From JAJUJL01 sp041736465 (GTDB lineage: Bacteria > Chloroflexota > Anaerolineae > Anaerolineales > UBA4823), in NCBI GenBank assembly GCA_041736465.1, contig JBGSTO010000317.1:1-64000 (forward strand): a stretch of DNA of 64,000 bases. The letters run 5' to 3'. Numbering within the stretch: position 1 is the stretch's first letter; every line of letters begins with the position of its first letter. This document shows, piece after piece, positions 53,218 to 61,520 of the stretch. Under the pieces are notes generated by a model. The model was not told where the DNA came from. It saw only the letters and a list, made by a program, of their open reading frames with translations, and searched no databases. The translations under genes and the position numbers were made by a program.

Positions 53218-53778
53218 TCACAACTGGTCGTCTACCATTTGGAGGATTTTTAATAACCTATCTTCCGAAGCCGCCGTTTCATCGGGCAGATGGTCCTGGT
53301 GCCTGGAAATGAGCTGCACTGCCTGAGGCGTTACACCCGCGTGGGCTGCCATTTCTGCCCCCCACCTGGCGTGTTGAGATGCCACGATAAACGCGCGGCG
53401 CCAGGCAGGGATCTTGCTGGAGGCTGGCCCTTCAAATTCTCCCCATGCCTTTACCAACGATGGCGTTACAGCTTTTCCCAATACAATCACCACCCGCTCC
53501 CACAAACTGAGCGGGTGGCAGGCTTTGCCAACATCGTGCAGCAAAGCCGCAACCAATAAATGCTCGCCGCCCTCAACAGGCTGCGCCTGCAGCCTGGCAG
53601 CCACCTGCCGGTATACTTCAAGACTGTGCATCTGTTCTCCAGGCTGCATAGTTAAGAACAGATCCATAGGTCGTGGGCCTAACACAGCCCTGACCAATGC
53701 CAGGTCTTGCCTTTCTGGCCTGGCACTCAATGCTTTCCAAAATTGTCTCACGCGGTAGCAAATGCGCGCGCGACTCAT
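53218..53778 (-). CDS. HD-domain protein
   Basis: 186 residues from ATG 53778, which overlaps the protease stop as ATGA. The long upstream open frame (to 54156) lies over the protease gene and is rejected. H51 (in EQMHSLEVY), HD81-82 (in LLHDVGKA) and further His in SQHARWGAEMAAHAG and SRHQDHLP form the HD metal site, as in phosphohydrolases. The substrate is unknown. It sits between a site-2 protease and a dehydrogenase gene, in one run. Confidence 0.85.
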   Translation of the reverse strand: MSRARICYRVRQFWKALSARPERQDLALVRAVLGPRPMDLFLTMQPGEQMHSLEVYRQVAARLQAQPVEGGEHLLVAALLHDVGKACHPLSLWERVVIVLGKAVTPSLVKAWGEFEGPASSKIPAWRRAFIVASQHARWGAEMAAHAGVTPQAVQLISRHQDHLPDETAASEDRLLKILQMVDDQL

Positions 53779-54419
53779 CCAACCAGAGCCCTGAGCAGCA
53801 GGGTTAGCGGCGGTGTGATGATCCAAGAGAGGACTCCCAGGAACACGACTGCCATGAGTATGATCGGCCCGTAAGGGCGAATTACATCCAGGGCACGCTG
53901 CAAGGCAGGGGGAAAGAAATAATCGGCAATTTTCTCGCCATCCAAAGGGGCCAGGGGGATCAAGTTGAACAGCATTAAAAGCAAATTGATGTATACAAAT
54001 ACCAGCAGCACCTGGGGAAGCGTTGGCAGGATGTGGTTGCTGTTGGAAGCCATATCCAGATAAGCCTGCCCAGAGGAAACCAGCCCCAGGCGAAATGGAA
54101 TTGCTGCCACTAACGCCATCATCAAGTTGGAAAGCGGGCCTGCCAAAGAGACCCACATCATCGCCGCAGGGGAGCGGCGGGAAAGCGCATATGGATTAAC
54201 ATTTACAGGCCGCGCCCAGCCAAAGCCCGCAACAATCAGCAAAAGCGAGCCTAACACGTCCAGGTGCACCAATGGATTGAGGGTCAGCCGTCCTTCCAAT
54301 CGCGGCGTATCATCTCCAAAATAATTTGCTGTCCAGGCATGGGCAAATTCATGCACTGGAAAGGCAACCAAAAGCACAATCAAGTGCGAAATGATCATCG
54401 AAGGCGAAAGATCGAGCAT
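53775..54419 (-). CDS. Site-2 protease family protein (M50)
   Basis: About 214 residues from ATG 54419. The zinc motif is HEFAH at about 23-27 (FPVHEFAHAW). The third metal ligand is the Asp in NLIPLAPLDGEKI near residue 150. Four or more membrane segments are seen. M50 proteases cut membrane-spanning substrates within the bilayer, often to release transcription factors. The upstream open frame to 54608 overlaps the DUF951 gene and its promoter. The substrate is unknown. It is transcribed from an extended -10 promoter (54495-54503). Confidence 0.85.
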   Translation of the reverse strand: MLDLSPSMIISHLIVLLVAFPVHEFAHAWTANYFGDDTPRLEGRLTLNPLVHLDVLGSLLLIVAGFGWARPVNVNPYALSRRSPAAMMWVSLAGPLSNLMMALVAAIPFRLGLVSSGQAYLDMASNSNHILPTLPQVLLVFVYINLLLMLFNLIPLAPLDGEKIADYFFPPALQRALDVIRPYGPIILMAVVFLGVLSWIITPPLTLLLRALVG

Positions 54420-54494
54420 ATTGAATAAAATCCTGTACGACCAGTCAGATTTTGGGAAACTCTCAATTGAAAACCGAGTGTACTGCTCAAAATC

Positions 54495-54503
54495 ATTATA
54501 CCA
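54495..54503 (-). promoter_or_regulatory. Extended -10 promoter of the protease run
   Basis: Minus strand: TG-G-TATAAT (54503-54495). No good -35 is present. The leader to ATG 54419 is about 70 nt. It diverges from the DUF951 promoter about 50 bp away. Confidence 0.6.
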
Positions 54504-54548
54504 TCTGGCATTATGAGACGCCCCGCGGCAAGACCGAGAATGCTGGCG

Positions 54549-54557
54549 TGATATAAT
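54549..54557 (+). promoter_or_regulatory. DUF951 promoter, leaderless geometry
   Basis: TG-A-TATAAT (54549-54557). The TATAAT overlaps the ATG at 54556. An in-frame ATG at 54565 lies 7 nt after the -10, where the transcript should start. Confidence 0.6.
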
Positions 54558-54564
54558 GCCTTTG

Positions 54565-54762
54565 ATGCTGCCAGATCTGGGTTTAGAAGATATACTGCGG
54601 CTGCGCAAGCCGCATCCCTGCGGTAGCTATGAATGGAAAGTAGTCCGTCTGGGTGCGGATATCGGTCTGGAATGCCTTAAGTGCGGGCGGCGCGTTATGC
54701 TGCCGCGGCGGGAACTTTCCAGGCGAATAAAGACGATCGTATCAAAAAAGGCTGATGAATAA
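54565..54762 (+). CDS. DUF951 family protein
   Basis: About 65 residues from ATG 54565; ATG 54556 lies inside the -10 box. The family pattern is DILRLRKPHPCGS, VVRLGADIGLECLKCG and a basic tail. Three Cys (C19, C37 and C40 here) may bind zinc. The role is unknown; such proteins sit near RNA or division genes in other bacteria. It overlaps the glycosyltransferase gene by 8 bp. Confidence 0.85.
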   Translation: MLPDLGLEDILRLRKPHPCGSYEWKVVRLGADIGLECLKCGRRVMLPRRELSRRIKTIVSKKADE

Positions 54763-55939
54763 TTCACCAATCCACCACCCGCACATCGTCTTCCTGTTCT
54801 CGGATACCGGTGGGGGCCATCGTTCCGCGACCGAAGCAATTATAGAAGCGCTGAACATAGAGTTCCCCGACCAGGTGACCACTGAGATGGTCGATATCTT
54901 CAAGCAGTACGCACCGCGCCCTCTCAATTACATGCCTGATTGGTATCCGAAGATGGTTCGTATCCAGCAAGTCTGGGGCCTGGGATATCACTTGAGCAAC
55001 GGCGACCGGCGCGCGCGGCTACTGATGGGCACTGCCTACCCGTACGTGCGCCGCTCGATGCTCAATCTGGTTCAGCACCATCCTGCCGATATGTACGTAT
55101 CGGTACACCCGCTGGCGAATGTTCCTGTACTGCGCACCCTTGGAGAGAAGCACCCTCCTTTCGTCACGGTAGTTACCGATCTGGTCACCACCCATGCCCT
55201 GTGGTACCACCGTAAAACAGACTTGTGCATCGTCCCTACACAGGAAGCCGGGCAGCGTGCGGTAAAATTCGGCTTGAAACCGGGGCAGGTCCGCGTGGTC
55301 GGATTACCCGTAGCAGATCGTTTTTGCCAGCCCGTTAGGGACAAGTATCTGCTGCGCAGTCGCCTGAATTGGCCCGAAGACTTGCCTATTATCCTGCTGG
55401 TCGGCGGCGGTGAAGGAATGGGGCCGTTGGAAAAGACCGCCCAGGCAATCGCCAGCGCCCGCCTGCCGGCAGCCCTGGCAGTGATCTGCGGGCGAAATAC
55501 CCGCTTGAAGGAACGACTTGAGTCCTATCACTGGGAAATCCCCGCGTTTATTTACGGCTTCACACGCGAGATGCCAGCTTTGATGCAAGCCGCAGATATC
55601 CTGGTGACCAAAGCCGGTCCTGGCACGATCAGCGAGGCGCTGAACGCCGGCTTACCCATGGTGCTCTACAGCCGCCTTCCGGGACAGGAAGATGGCAATG
55701 TCGGCTTCATTGTTTCAGAACAAGCCGGCGTTTGGGCGCCGCGCACCGAGTCGATCGTAGCCGCGCTAAAAAAATGGCTTGAGAAGCCGCACCTGCGCGA
55801 TCAGGCAGCAGATAACGCACGTCGTCTGGCAAACCCTCAAGCCGCACGCCAGATTGCCCACATCATGATGAATTATGTGGCTGAAAGCCGTTTCCAAAAG
55901 GGGCAATCCTCAACCAGAATAGAAAGCCGGCCCACCTGA
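54755..55939 (+). CDS. Glycosyltransferase family 28-like, MGDG-synthase type
   Basis: The 394 residues have the two-domain GT-B fold. The N-terminal part starts VFLFSDTGGGHRSATEAI (about 12-29), typical of MGDG-synthase/diacylglycerol glucosyltransferases. The C-terminal UDP-sugar part has KAGPGTISEALNAGLPMVLY (about 288-307) and PGQEDGN. It probably makes a membrane glycolipid or transfers a sugar to a lipid acceptor. It starts 8 bp inside DUF951 and is translationally coupled to it. Confidence 0.88.
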   Translation: MNNSPIHHPHIVFLFSDTGGGHRSATEAIIEALNIEFPDQVTTEMVDIFKQYAPRPLNYMPDWYPKMVRIQQVWGLGYHLSNGDRRARLLMGTAYPYVRRSMLNLVQHHPADMYVSVHPLANVPVLRTLGEKHPPFVTVVTDLVTTHALWYHRKTDLCIVPTQEAGQRAVKFGLKPGQVRVVGLPVADRFCQPVRDKYLLRSRLNWPEDLPIILLVGGGEGMGPLEKTAQAIASARLPAALAVICGRNTRLKERLESYHWEIPAFIYGFTREMPALMQAADILVTKAGPGTISEALNAGLPMVLYSRLPGQEDGNVGFIVSEQAGVWAPRTESIVAALKKWLEKPHLRDQAADNARRLANPQAARQIAHIMMNYVAESRFQKGQSSTRIESRPT

Positions 55940-56006
55940 TCCTGGCTAAAGCCAGGCTGCCACACATGCACCGGCTGTGATAGGCCAGCAGCTCCCCGTG
56001 AACATA

Positions 56007-57122
56007 ATGAAACAATCGAAATTCCACCTGACTTTTGCTTTTACCCTGCTCGGGTTGGTGCTAGCCTCTCTGCTCGCAGGCTGCAACCGGCCTAGCGGGC
56101 AATCTCAAACCACACCAACCCCCAATATCACCCAGGTTTACCAAACCGTGGAAGCACGCCTGACCGTGAGCGCCAGCCTGCCGCTGGATTCGCCAACGCC
56201 TCAAGTCTCAGCGACGCAGCAAACAACGCCGGCACAAACCCCCATGACACCCTCCCCTTCTGCGCCAGCCCCCTCCGCTACCGCGCAGGCGCCGCTGGCA
56301 TCGGTCACCGCCCAACGGCTTTGCGATCAGGCCTCAGCAGGCACACCGATCGATATCACGATTCCAGACGATACAACGGTGCAGGCTGGCCTGTCTTTCG
56401 TAAAAATCTGGCGCCTGGTAAATGTCGGCAGCTGTACCTGGGATACATCCTATGCAGCAGTATTCTTCTCTGGCGAGCAGATGGGAGCGCCGGCTGTGGT
56501 GCCGCTGAAGGGACAGGTTGCACCCGGGCAAAGCGTCGATATTTCCGTGGAAATGCTCGCACCATCAGCCTCCGGATCCTACCAGGGCAACTGGAAGCTG
56601 CGCAACGGCGCCAATGTACTGTTTGGCATCGGTCCGAACGGCAGTGCTCCTTTCTGGGTGCGCATCCTGGTATTGGCGACCGCTTCCGTTACCCCCAGCC
56701 CCAGCCCAACCAGCCCGCCGCCTTCGGTCACGCCTACAATCACGCCGTCACCCACCCAACCGCCCATTCAGGTGAGCGGGCCGGCACAATTGAATCCCAA
56801 CGATCAGCTCGACCTGGATAGCTTGCAGATCAATCCCGGGACAGGACAAGACCTTGTCTACGCACGCAACGCCAGCAGCCAGCTCACGCTAACCGCACTC
56901 GAAACAGCCGGTCTATCGGTCTTTGGAAGCTCACAACCGGATTCACAGGCCTGCAAGGCCGACGATCTCAGCCAATCGCCGCTGCTGCTAGATGACTTGA
57001 GCAGCGGAACCTACCTGTGCTACCGCACCGGCGAGAACCGGGGAGGTTGGGCTCGCCTGGTCAGTTTCGACGCCGCCAGCGGCGTGCTCAACCTGGAGAT
57101 CCTTACCTGGGCTTTGCCCTGA
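56007..57122 (+). CDS. Lipoprotein with an NBR1-type Ig-like domain
   Basis: About 371 residues from ATG 56007; the frame open from 55977 starts with a poor GTG. The lipobox is LLAGC, Cys at residue 26. A Thr/Pro/Ala-rich linker precedes an Ig-like domain with the tryptophan pattern of NBR1 central domains: FVKIWRLVNVGSCTWDTSYA (about 127-146) and SYQGNWKLRNG. A second P/T-rich linker leads to a C-terminal domain of about 100 residues. It is likely an envelope-surface adhesion or scaffold protein. No enzyme motif is visible. Confidence 0.78.
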   Translation: MKQSKFHLTFAFTLLGLVLASLLAGCNRPSGQSQTTPTPNITQVYQTVEARLTVSASLPLDSPTPQVSATQQTTPAQTPMTPSPSAPAPSATAQAPLASVTAQRLCDQASAGTPIDITIPDDTTVQAGLSFVKIWRLVNVGSCTWDTSYAAVFFSGEQMGAPAVVPLKGQVAPGQSVDISVEMLAPSASGSYQGNWKLRNGANVLFGIGPNGSAPFWVRILVLATASVTPSPSPTSPPPSVTPTITPSPTQPPIQVSGPAQLNPNDQLDLDSLQINPGTGQDLVYARNASSQLTLTALETAGLSVFGSSQPDSQACKADDLSQSPLLLDDLSSGTYLCYRTGENRGGWARLVSFDAASGVLNLEILTWALP

Positions 57123-57139
57123 ACGGATGCCGGTAAATC

Positions 57140-58009
57140 ATGTCTACCCTGTACCTGATTGCAACCCCGATCGGCAACCTGGAAGATATCACCGCACGCG
57201 CCCTGCGCTTGCTGCGCGAAGTGCGCCTGGTCGCCGCCGAGGACACCCGCCATACAGCCAGGCTGCTGGCACACTATAAAATCCAAACCCGGCTCACCAG
57301 CTACTTCGAGCACAACAAGCTGAGCAAGATCGAACCGATCCTGGCAGAACTGGAGCAGGGTGATGTGGCGGTGGTGTCAGACGCCGGCACACCCGGGTTG
57401 AACGATCCGGGCTATGAATTGGTGCGGGCAGCACTGAAGGCCGGGCATCAAGTCAGCCCTATACCGGGCGCCTGTGCGCCTATTGCCGCGCTGGTGGCTT
57501 CCGGGCTGCCCACCGACAGCTTCCTGTACCTGGGCTACCTGCCGCGCCGCCAGAGCGAACGCCGCCAACTGCTGCAAGGTATCGCCAGCCAGGCATCCAC
57601 GCTGGTTTTCCTGGAGACGCCTCACCGCTTGCAAGCTGCACTCGTCGATTTGCTTTCCGTGCTGGGCGACAGGCAGATTGCAGTGGCGCGCGAGCTGACC
57701 AAACTGCACGAAGAAATCTTTCGCGGCTCGATGCATCAGGCTCACGAGCACTTCACCGCGCATGAGCCGCGCGGTGAGATCACGCTGGTAGTCGCCGGCG
57801 CAGCCAGTCTGGTCGCTCAGTGGAGCGAGATGGAATTGGAAACACAATTGAAAATTTCCCTGGATCAGGGAGAAGCGCCCAGCCAGGCTGCTGCCAGACT
57901 GGCGGCGCTCTCTGGTTGGCCCCGCCGGGAGATCTACCGCCGCCTGACACAGCAGCTGCAAAATACATCCCAAATGCCTCGGAAAGGAAGAAGCCATGAA
58001 TCTGAATGA
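57140..58009 (+). CDS. rsmI: 16S rRNA 2'-O-ribose methyltransferase RsmI
   Basis: The 289-residue SAM-dependent enzyme methylates C1402 of 16S rRNA. Landmarks are LIATPIGNLEDIT (about 6-18), VAAEDTRHTARLL (about 31-43) and VSDAGTPGLNDPGYELV (about 80-96). This is the tetrapyrrole-methylase fold. Its start lies 17 bp after the lipoprotein gene. The stop overlaps the PGI/PMI start by 14 bp, so the pair is co-transcribed. Confidence 0.96.
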   Translation: MSTLYLIATPIGNLEDITARALRLLREVRLVAAEDTRHTARLLAHYKIQTRLTSYFEHNKLSKIEPILAELEQGDVAVVSDAGTPGLNDPGYELVRAALKAGHQVSPIPGACAPIAALVASGLPTDSFLYLGYLPRRQSERRQLLQGIASQASTLVFLETPHRLQAALVDLLSVLGDRQIAVARELTKLHEEIFRGSMHQAHEHFTAHEPRGEITLVVAGAASLVAQWSEMELETQLKISLDQGEAPSQAAARLAALSGWPRREIYRRLTQQLQNTSQMPRKGRSHESE

Positions 58010-59060
58010 CCCCGTCGCCTTTCAGAAGCTGGATCCCGGCAACATGCTCGGAGAAATCCACTCACTGCCAGAACAGCTCGAAGCTGCCTGGAAACTGGGC
58101 CATGAGCTGCCTCACCCAGGAATAAAAGACATCGACCGTATCGTGATTGCCGGGATGGGCGGTTCTGCCATTGGGGCAGACTTGCTCTCGGCATACATCG
58201 CCCCGTTTTGCCCGGTTCCGGTATTCGTGCATCGCGATTACGACCTGCCTGCCTGGGCAGCGGGCGAGCGCACCCTGGTTATCGCCTCATCACACTCTGG
58301 TAACACGGAAGAAACATTGTCTGCAGCCCAAAAAGCTCTCCAAAAGGGCTGCCAGTTGTTTGTGTTGAGCACCGGTGGAAAGCTAGCTGAACTGGCTCGT
58401 GAACGGGAAGCCGCCCTCTGGCAGTTCGAGCATGCGGGTCAACCGCGTGCGGCGGTTGGCTATTCGTTCGGGCTGCTGCTGGCTGCCTTTACCCGCCTAG
58501 GTCTGGTCGCAGATCCCGGCGCAGAATTGGTCGACTGCCTGCAGGCCATGCGCGCTCAACGCGCCGCGTTGGAAGCCCAGGTGCCCGATACCCAAAACCT
58601 GGCTAAACGACTGGCAGGCCAGCTCGTCGGGCGTTATATAGCCGTTATCGGTTCAGATATCCTGGCGCCGGTCGCCAGGCGCTGGAAAGGCCAATTCAGC
58701 GAAGTTGCCAAAGCCTGGGCGCAGTTCGAGTTTCTACCCGAGGCTGATCATAATACCCTGGCGGGAATCATCAATCCAGAGCCGCGCCTGAACGATCTGG
58801 TTGTGCTGTTCCTGCAGTCGCCATCCGACCACCCACGCAACCGTCTGCGCAGTGAGCTAACGCGAAAAATCTTCATGCTCCAGGGGGTCGGCACAGACTT
58901 CGCAAACGCCCGTGGAAGCACACGGCTGGCCCACCTGTGGACCACTCTGCACCTGGGCGATTACATCGCCTACTACCTGGCTATGGCCTACCAGGTCGAT
59001 CCAACGCCGGTAGATATGATCGAGAATCTCAAACGGGAAATGAAAGCCGCCGGAAACTAA
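57996..59060 (+). CDS. Bifunctional phosphoglucose/phosphomannose isomerase
   Basis: The 354 residues hold an N-terminal SIS domain with the loops AGMGGSAIGADLL (about 52-64) and SSHSGNTEETL (about 96-106). It interconverts glucose-6-P, fructose-6-P and mannose-6-P. The family is typical of archaea and a few bacteria, including Chloroflexi. AAGGAAG precedes the ATG. It overlaps rsmI. The convergent PAP2 gene ends 33 bp away. Confidence 0.92.
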   Translation: MNLNDPVAFQKLDPGNMLGEIHSLPEQLEAAWKLGHELPHPGIKDIDRIVIAGMGGSAIGADLLSAYIAPFCPVPVFVHRDYDLPAWAAGERTLVIASSHSGNTEETLSAAQKALQKGCQLFVLSTGGKLAELAREREAALWQFEHAGQPRAAVGYSFGLLLAAFTRLGLVADPGAELVDCLQAMRAQRAALEAQVPDTQNLAKRLAGQLVGRYIAVIGSDILAPVARRWKGQFSEVAKAWAQFEFLPEADHNTLAGIINPEPRLNDLVVLFLQSPSDHPRNRLRSELTRKIFMLQGVGTDFANARGSTRLAHLWTTLHLGDYIAYYLAMAYQVDPTPVDMIENLKREMKAAGN

Positions 59061-59093
59061 AATCCCCCGCGGCTTGAGCTGAGCAAAACGGGT

Positions 59094-59618
59094 TTACCAG
59101 GCAATCAACAGAATCAACACGCCGGCAGCGCTGCCGAAGAATATACCCGCCAAAACGTCGCTCACGTAGTGCACGCCCATGGCAGCGCGCGCCAGGGAAA
59201 CCAGCGGAGCCCAAACCAGCAGCAGCGCTGCCCACCATACCGGGCCAGTGCCGGCTGCCAGCACTGCCAGCAAGGCAGCCCGGGCGGCGTGCCCGGAGGG
59301 AAATGAATGCGGATCCGTATTGCGATAAATCGCGCCCCACTCACCAGCCGGACGGCGCCGGCGGACCAGGTTTTTAACCACAAATACCAGCAAGGCAGTC
59401 GCCACGATGCTGCCTGCCATCAATACAGCGCGCTGCTGCCAGTAGCTGTTCCCTAAAAACCAGCAAAGTATAAGACCCGCCAGCCAAAACCAGGAGTCGC
59501 CAGAGTGCGCCAGAATTGCTGCCGCCCGGCGCAGCAATCCCGGTTTCTCTGCCACGCGTACGCGCCGGCTCAGTTCAGCATCCAGGCGAAGTAAAGGCTG
59601 CATAAGCCTAGGCGGCAC
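59094..59618 (-). CDS. PAP2-family phosphatase
   Basis: The 174-residue membrane protein has the three PAP2 motifs: KNLVRRRRP (about 86-94), PSGHAAR (about 107-113), and RAAMGVHYVSDVLAG (about 143-157). It dephosphorylates lipid phosphates such as undecaprenyl diphosphate or phosphatidic acid. It may start at GTG 59618 (overlapping the next gene by 11 bp) or ATG 59603. The GTG is kept as the operon-coupled choice. Confidence 0.88.
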   Translation of the reverse strand: MPPRLMQPLLRLDAELSRRVRVAEKPGLLRRAAAILAHSGDSWFWLAGLILCWFLGNSYWQQRAVLMAGSIVATALLVFVVKNLVRRRRPAGEWGAIYRNTDPHSFPSGHAARAALLAVLAAGTGPVWWAALLLVWAPLVSLARAAMGVHYVSDVLAGIFFGSAAGVLILLIAW

Positions 59619-60408
59619 CCCCCGCTTTGGGCTGTTGGCCCTGGCGCTGTGCCAGATCTGCTCTCATCATCTCCAGCTGGTGCGGTTTGTCGATGTCCAT
59701 ACCTACCTCTGCATATGGACATACGATCGCCCTCCCAGACAATTTCAACTTTCTAGCCACCTTGCCGACTGCCTTATCGATCGTGATTTGGCGCAGCAGC
59801 AAAAGCAGCAGCGTATCAAACCCAATTAACGACGCCTGCTTGAATACATTCTTACGTGACTCGACTAGTTTGTCCCAAATCTCAGCATCCGACTGCGCCA
59901 GCGAGGCGCGCGCTACATTCATATCGCCTCCGCAGACTTCGGCGTCTTTCAGGCGGGTATAGGATCGTCTGGAATTTGGAAAGCGGGTCTCCATCACACT
60001 GCGCGGGATTACATTGTAATAAATGTCGTCATTCGTGCGCATGGCCTCCCGCACCACCCAATCCACCATATCAGCTGTAATTGCCGGGATGTCGGATGAA
60101 ACGATCAGCGCGTGCCCGGTATCTGGTTTTAAGTCAATCAGCTTAATCAAACCTGCCAGGATATTCTGAACCATATGTCCCTGGTTGGGCAGATAGACGC
60201 GTATCTTCGGGGAGGACAACCCGCTTCCTTGATCCACCCCGATGAGTACGATATCCTCAACCTCTTTGGAGGCTGTCAGGGCATCCAAAACCCACTGCGC
60301 CATTGGTTTTCCTGCAATATCGATGAGCGCTTTAGATTTCCCCTGACTGTATTCATACAAAGGGTCGCCAGGCTGTGGGACCCCGCCGGCAGTGACAATC
60401 GCATCCAT
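59608..60408 (-). CDS. Nucleotidyltransferase of the MobA/GlmU-like fold
   Basis: The 266 residues start with VTAGGVPQPG (about 5-14, modified GGxxxRxG loop), then KSKALIDIAGKPMAQWVLDA (about 24-43) and LIVSSDIPAIT (about 101-111). It transfers a nucleotidyl group to a sugar-phosphate or cofactor precursor. The basic end of the loop is replaced. It begins 3 bp after the preceding gene, so it is translationally coupled. The product is unknown. Confidence 0.78.
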   Translation of the reverse strand: MDAIVTAGGVPQPGDPLYEYSQGKSKALIDIAGKPMAQWVLDALTASKEVEDIVLIGVDQGSGLSSPKIRVYLPNQGHMVQNILAGLIKLIDLKPDTGHALIVSSDIPAITADMVDWVVREAMRTNDDIYYNVIPRSVMETRFPNSRRSYTRLKDAEVCGGDMNVARASLAQSDAEIWDKLVESRKNVFKQASLIGFDTLLLLLLRQITIDKAVGKVARKLKLSGRAIVCPYAEVGMDIDKPHQLEMMRADLAQRQGQQPKAGGAA

Positions 60409-60411
60409 TTT

Positions 60412-61317
60412 TTAATTCAACTCCTGCAGTTGGGGTTGGAAACCAAGCTGATCCAGCATGTCGTTGAGCTCTTTTCTGGTTAATGGGCGTGATTTTCCAG
60501 AGGCAGCGATCAGCGCAGCTTCCATCATGTTGGTGCCAAACGAGCGACCATCCAGTACAGGCGTGGAGGTAACCAGGTATTTCACGCCAGCCTGGCGGAA
60601 CATATCCTGATCCGCGGAAGTAGTGGTGTTGGTCGCAATGATCTTCCCGTCCAGGCGGTCAGGCATGTGACGCTTGATATAGTGGCAGTCCCCTGCAATC
60701 ACCGTAGCCGAGTTATAAAATTTTTCCCATTTGGGAATCCGCTTTTCCTGCTTTTCACCCGTAGGATAAACCCACTCAAAGGGCAGTCTGCCTGCCAGCG
60801 GCATCAACCAGGCAGCCATAATCTTCAAGCTTCGTTCGCTGTGCAGTGCAATCGGAATACCCAGCCCAAACATCAAGTCGCCAAATACGCATTCATAGCC
60901 GGCATCCAGAAATGAACGCGTCATTCCCCAGCGATCCACGCCCAGGGTGACGAATGCGCGTTTACCCATGCTCAAGACATACTCGCCAACTTTGGCATCG
61001 ATAACCTGGGCCATGCGGTTTTCGAGCGTATTTTTCAAGCCGGCGCCATCGACAACCGGGGTTTGCTTCACAAAGCGCACCATGGATTGTACAGAGTACA
61101 GCGGATACCATTTCTCATCGACCATTACGCCCAGGTCGGCGCCGCCTACGCCGAAGGCATCCACCTTGCCATCCAGTTCCCGGTACAGCTGGGCAGCCTT
61201 CTCCATATCCCCATCGGTGCCAATGCGCTCGATGCGTATCCGTTCACCAAGCAGTTCAATCTCCACAGCCTTATCGCGCTTTGAGGAACCGATGCTGATA
61301 CTCACCGCACGTTTCAT
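60412..61317 (-). CDS. Conserved protein of the 'quinate 5-dehydrogenase' annotation type
   Basis: About 301 residues from ATG 61317 (GGGAGG 5 nt upstream); the frame open to 61458 is rejected. It starts MKRAVSISIGSSKRDKAVEI and continues with RIERIGTDGD and DAFGVGGADL. The family is often annotated as quinate 5-dehydrogenase, but I see no clear Rossmann loop, so the function is doubtful. It is followed by a nucleotidyltransferase and PAP2. The promoter at 61370-61404 has a 12-bp palindrome over the -35. Confidence 0.75.
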   Translation of the reverse strand: MKRAVSISIGSSKRDKAVEIELLGERIRIERIGTDGDMEKAAQLYRELDGKVDAFGVGGADLGVMVDEKWYPLYSVQSMVRFVKQTPVVDGAGLKNTLENRMAQVIDAKVGEYVLSMGKRAFVTLGVDRWGMTRSFLDAGYECVFGDLMFGLGIPIALHSERSLKIMAAWLMPLAGRLPFEWVYPTGEKQEKRIPKWEKFYNSATVIAGDCHYIKRHMPDRLDGKIIATNTTTSADQDMFRQAGVKYLVTSTPVLDGRSFGTNMMEAALIAASGKSRPLTRKELNDMLDQLGFQPQLQELN

Positions 61318-61369
61318 GTAAGCCTCCCAAGTTATGATGGGTACAAATCGCTCGCTGCAGCAGATTTTT

Positions 61370-61404
61370 AGTATACTCTTAAGCTGAAAAAAGTGGTATA
61401 CCAC
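61370..61404 (-). promoter_or_regulatory. Promoter with a GntR-like palindrome
   Basis: Minus strand: -10 TATACT (61370-61375), then 17 nt to a poor -35 (61393-61398). That -35 lies in the perfect palindrome GTGGTATACCAC (61393-61404). Such palindromes resemble GntR-type operators. The regulator is not in the window. Confidence 0.5.
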
Positions 61405-61466
61405 AGCAGCTCGCGATCTAAAACGCTCGAACGGACCGGCTATCAGGCCGAAGCTCAAGATGAGGT

Positions 61467-61472
61467 TATAAT
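61467..61472 (+). promoter_or_regulatory. ilvE -10 box
   Basis: TATAAT at 61467-61472, with no good -35 at the usual distance. The leader to ATG 61521 is about 40 nt, ending in AAAGGAG. Confidence 0.45.
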
Positions 61473-61520
61473 GAAACCATCCAACTTGCCAAAATCTGCG
61501 TTATTCAAAGGAGCCGGCAG

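Noticed and set aside
53779..54156. Long N-terminal extension of the HD protein
   Set aside because: It lies out of frame over the site-2 protease gene, whose HEFAH and LDG motifs mark the real frame.
61318..61458. Upstream start of the 60412-61317 gene
   Set aside because: GGGAGG lies 5 nt before ATG 61317, and the upstream stretch holds a promoter-like box and a palindrome.
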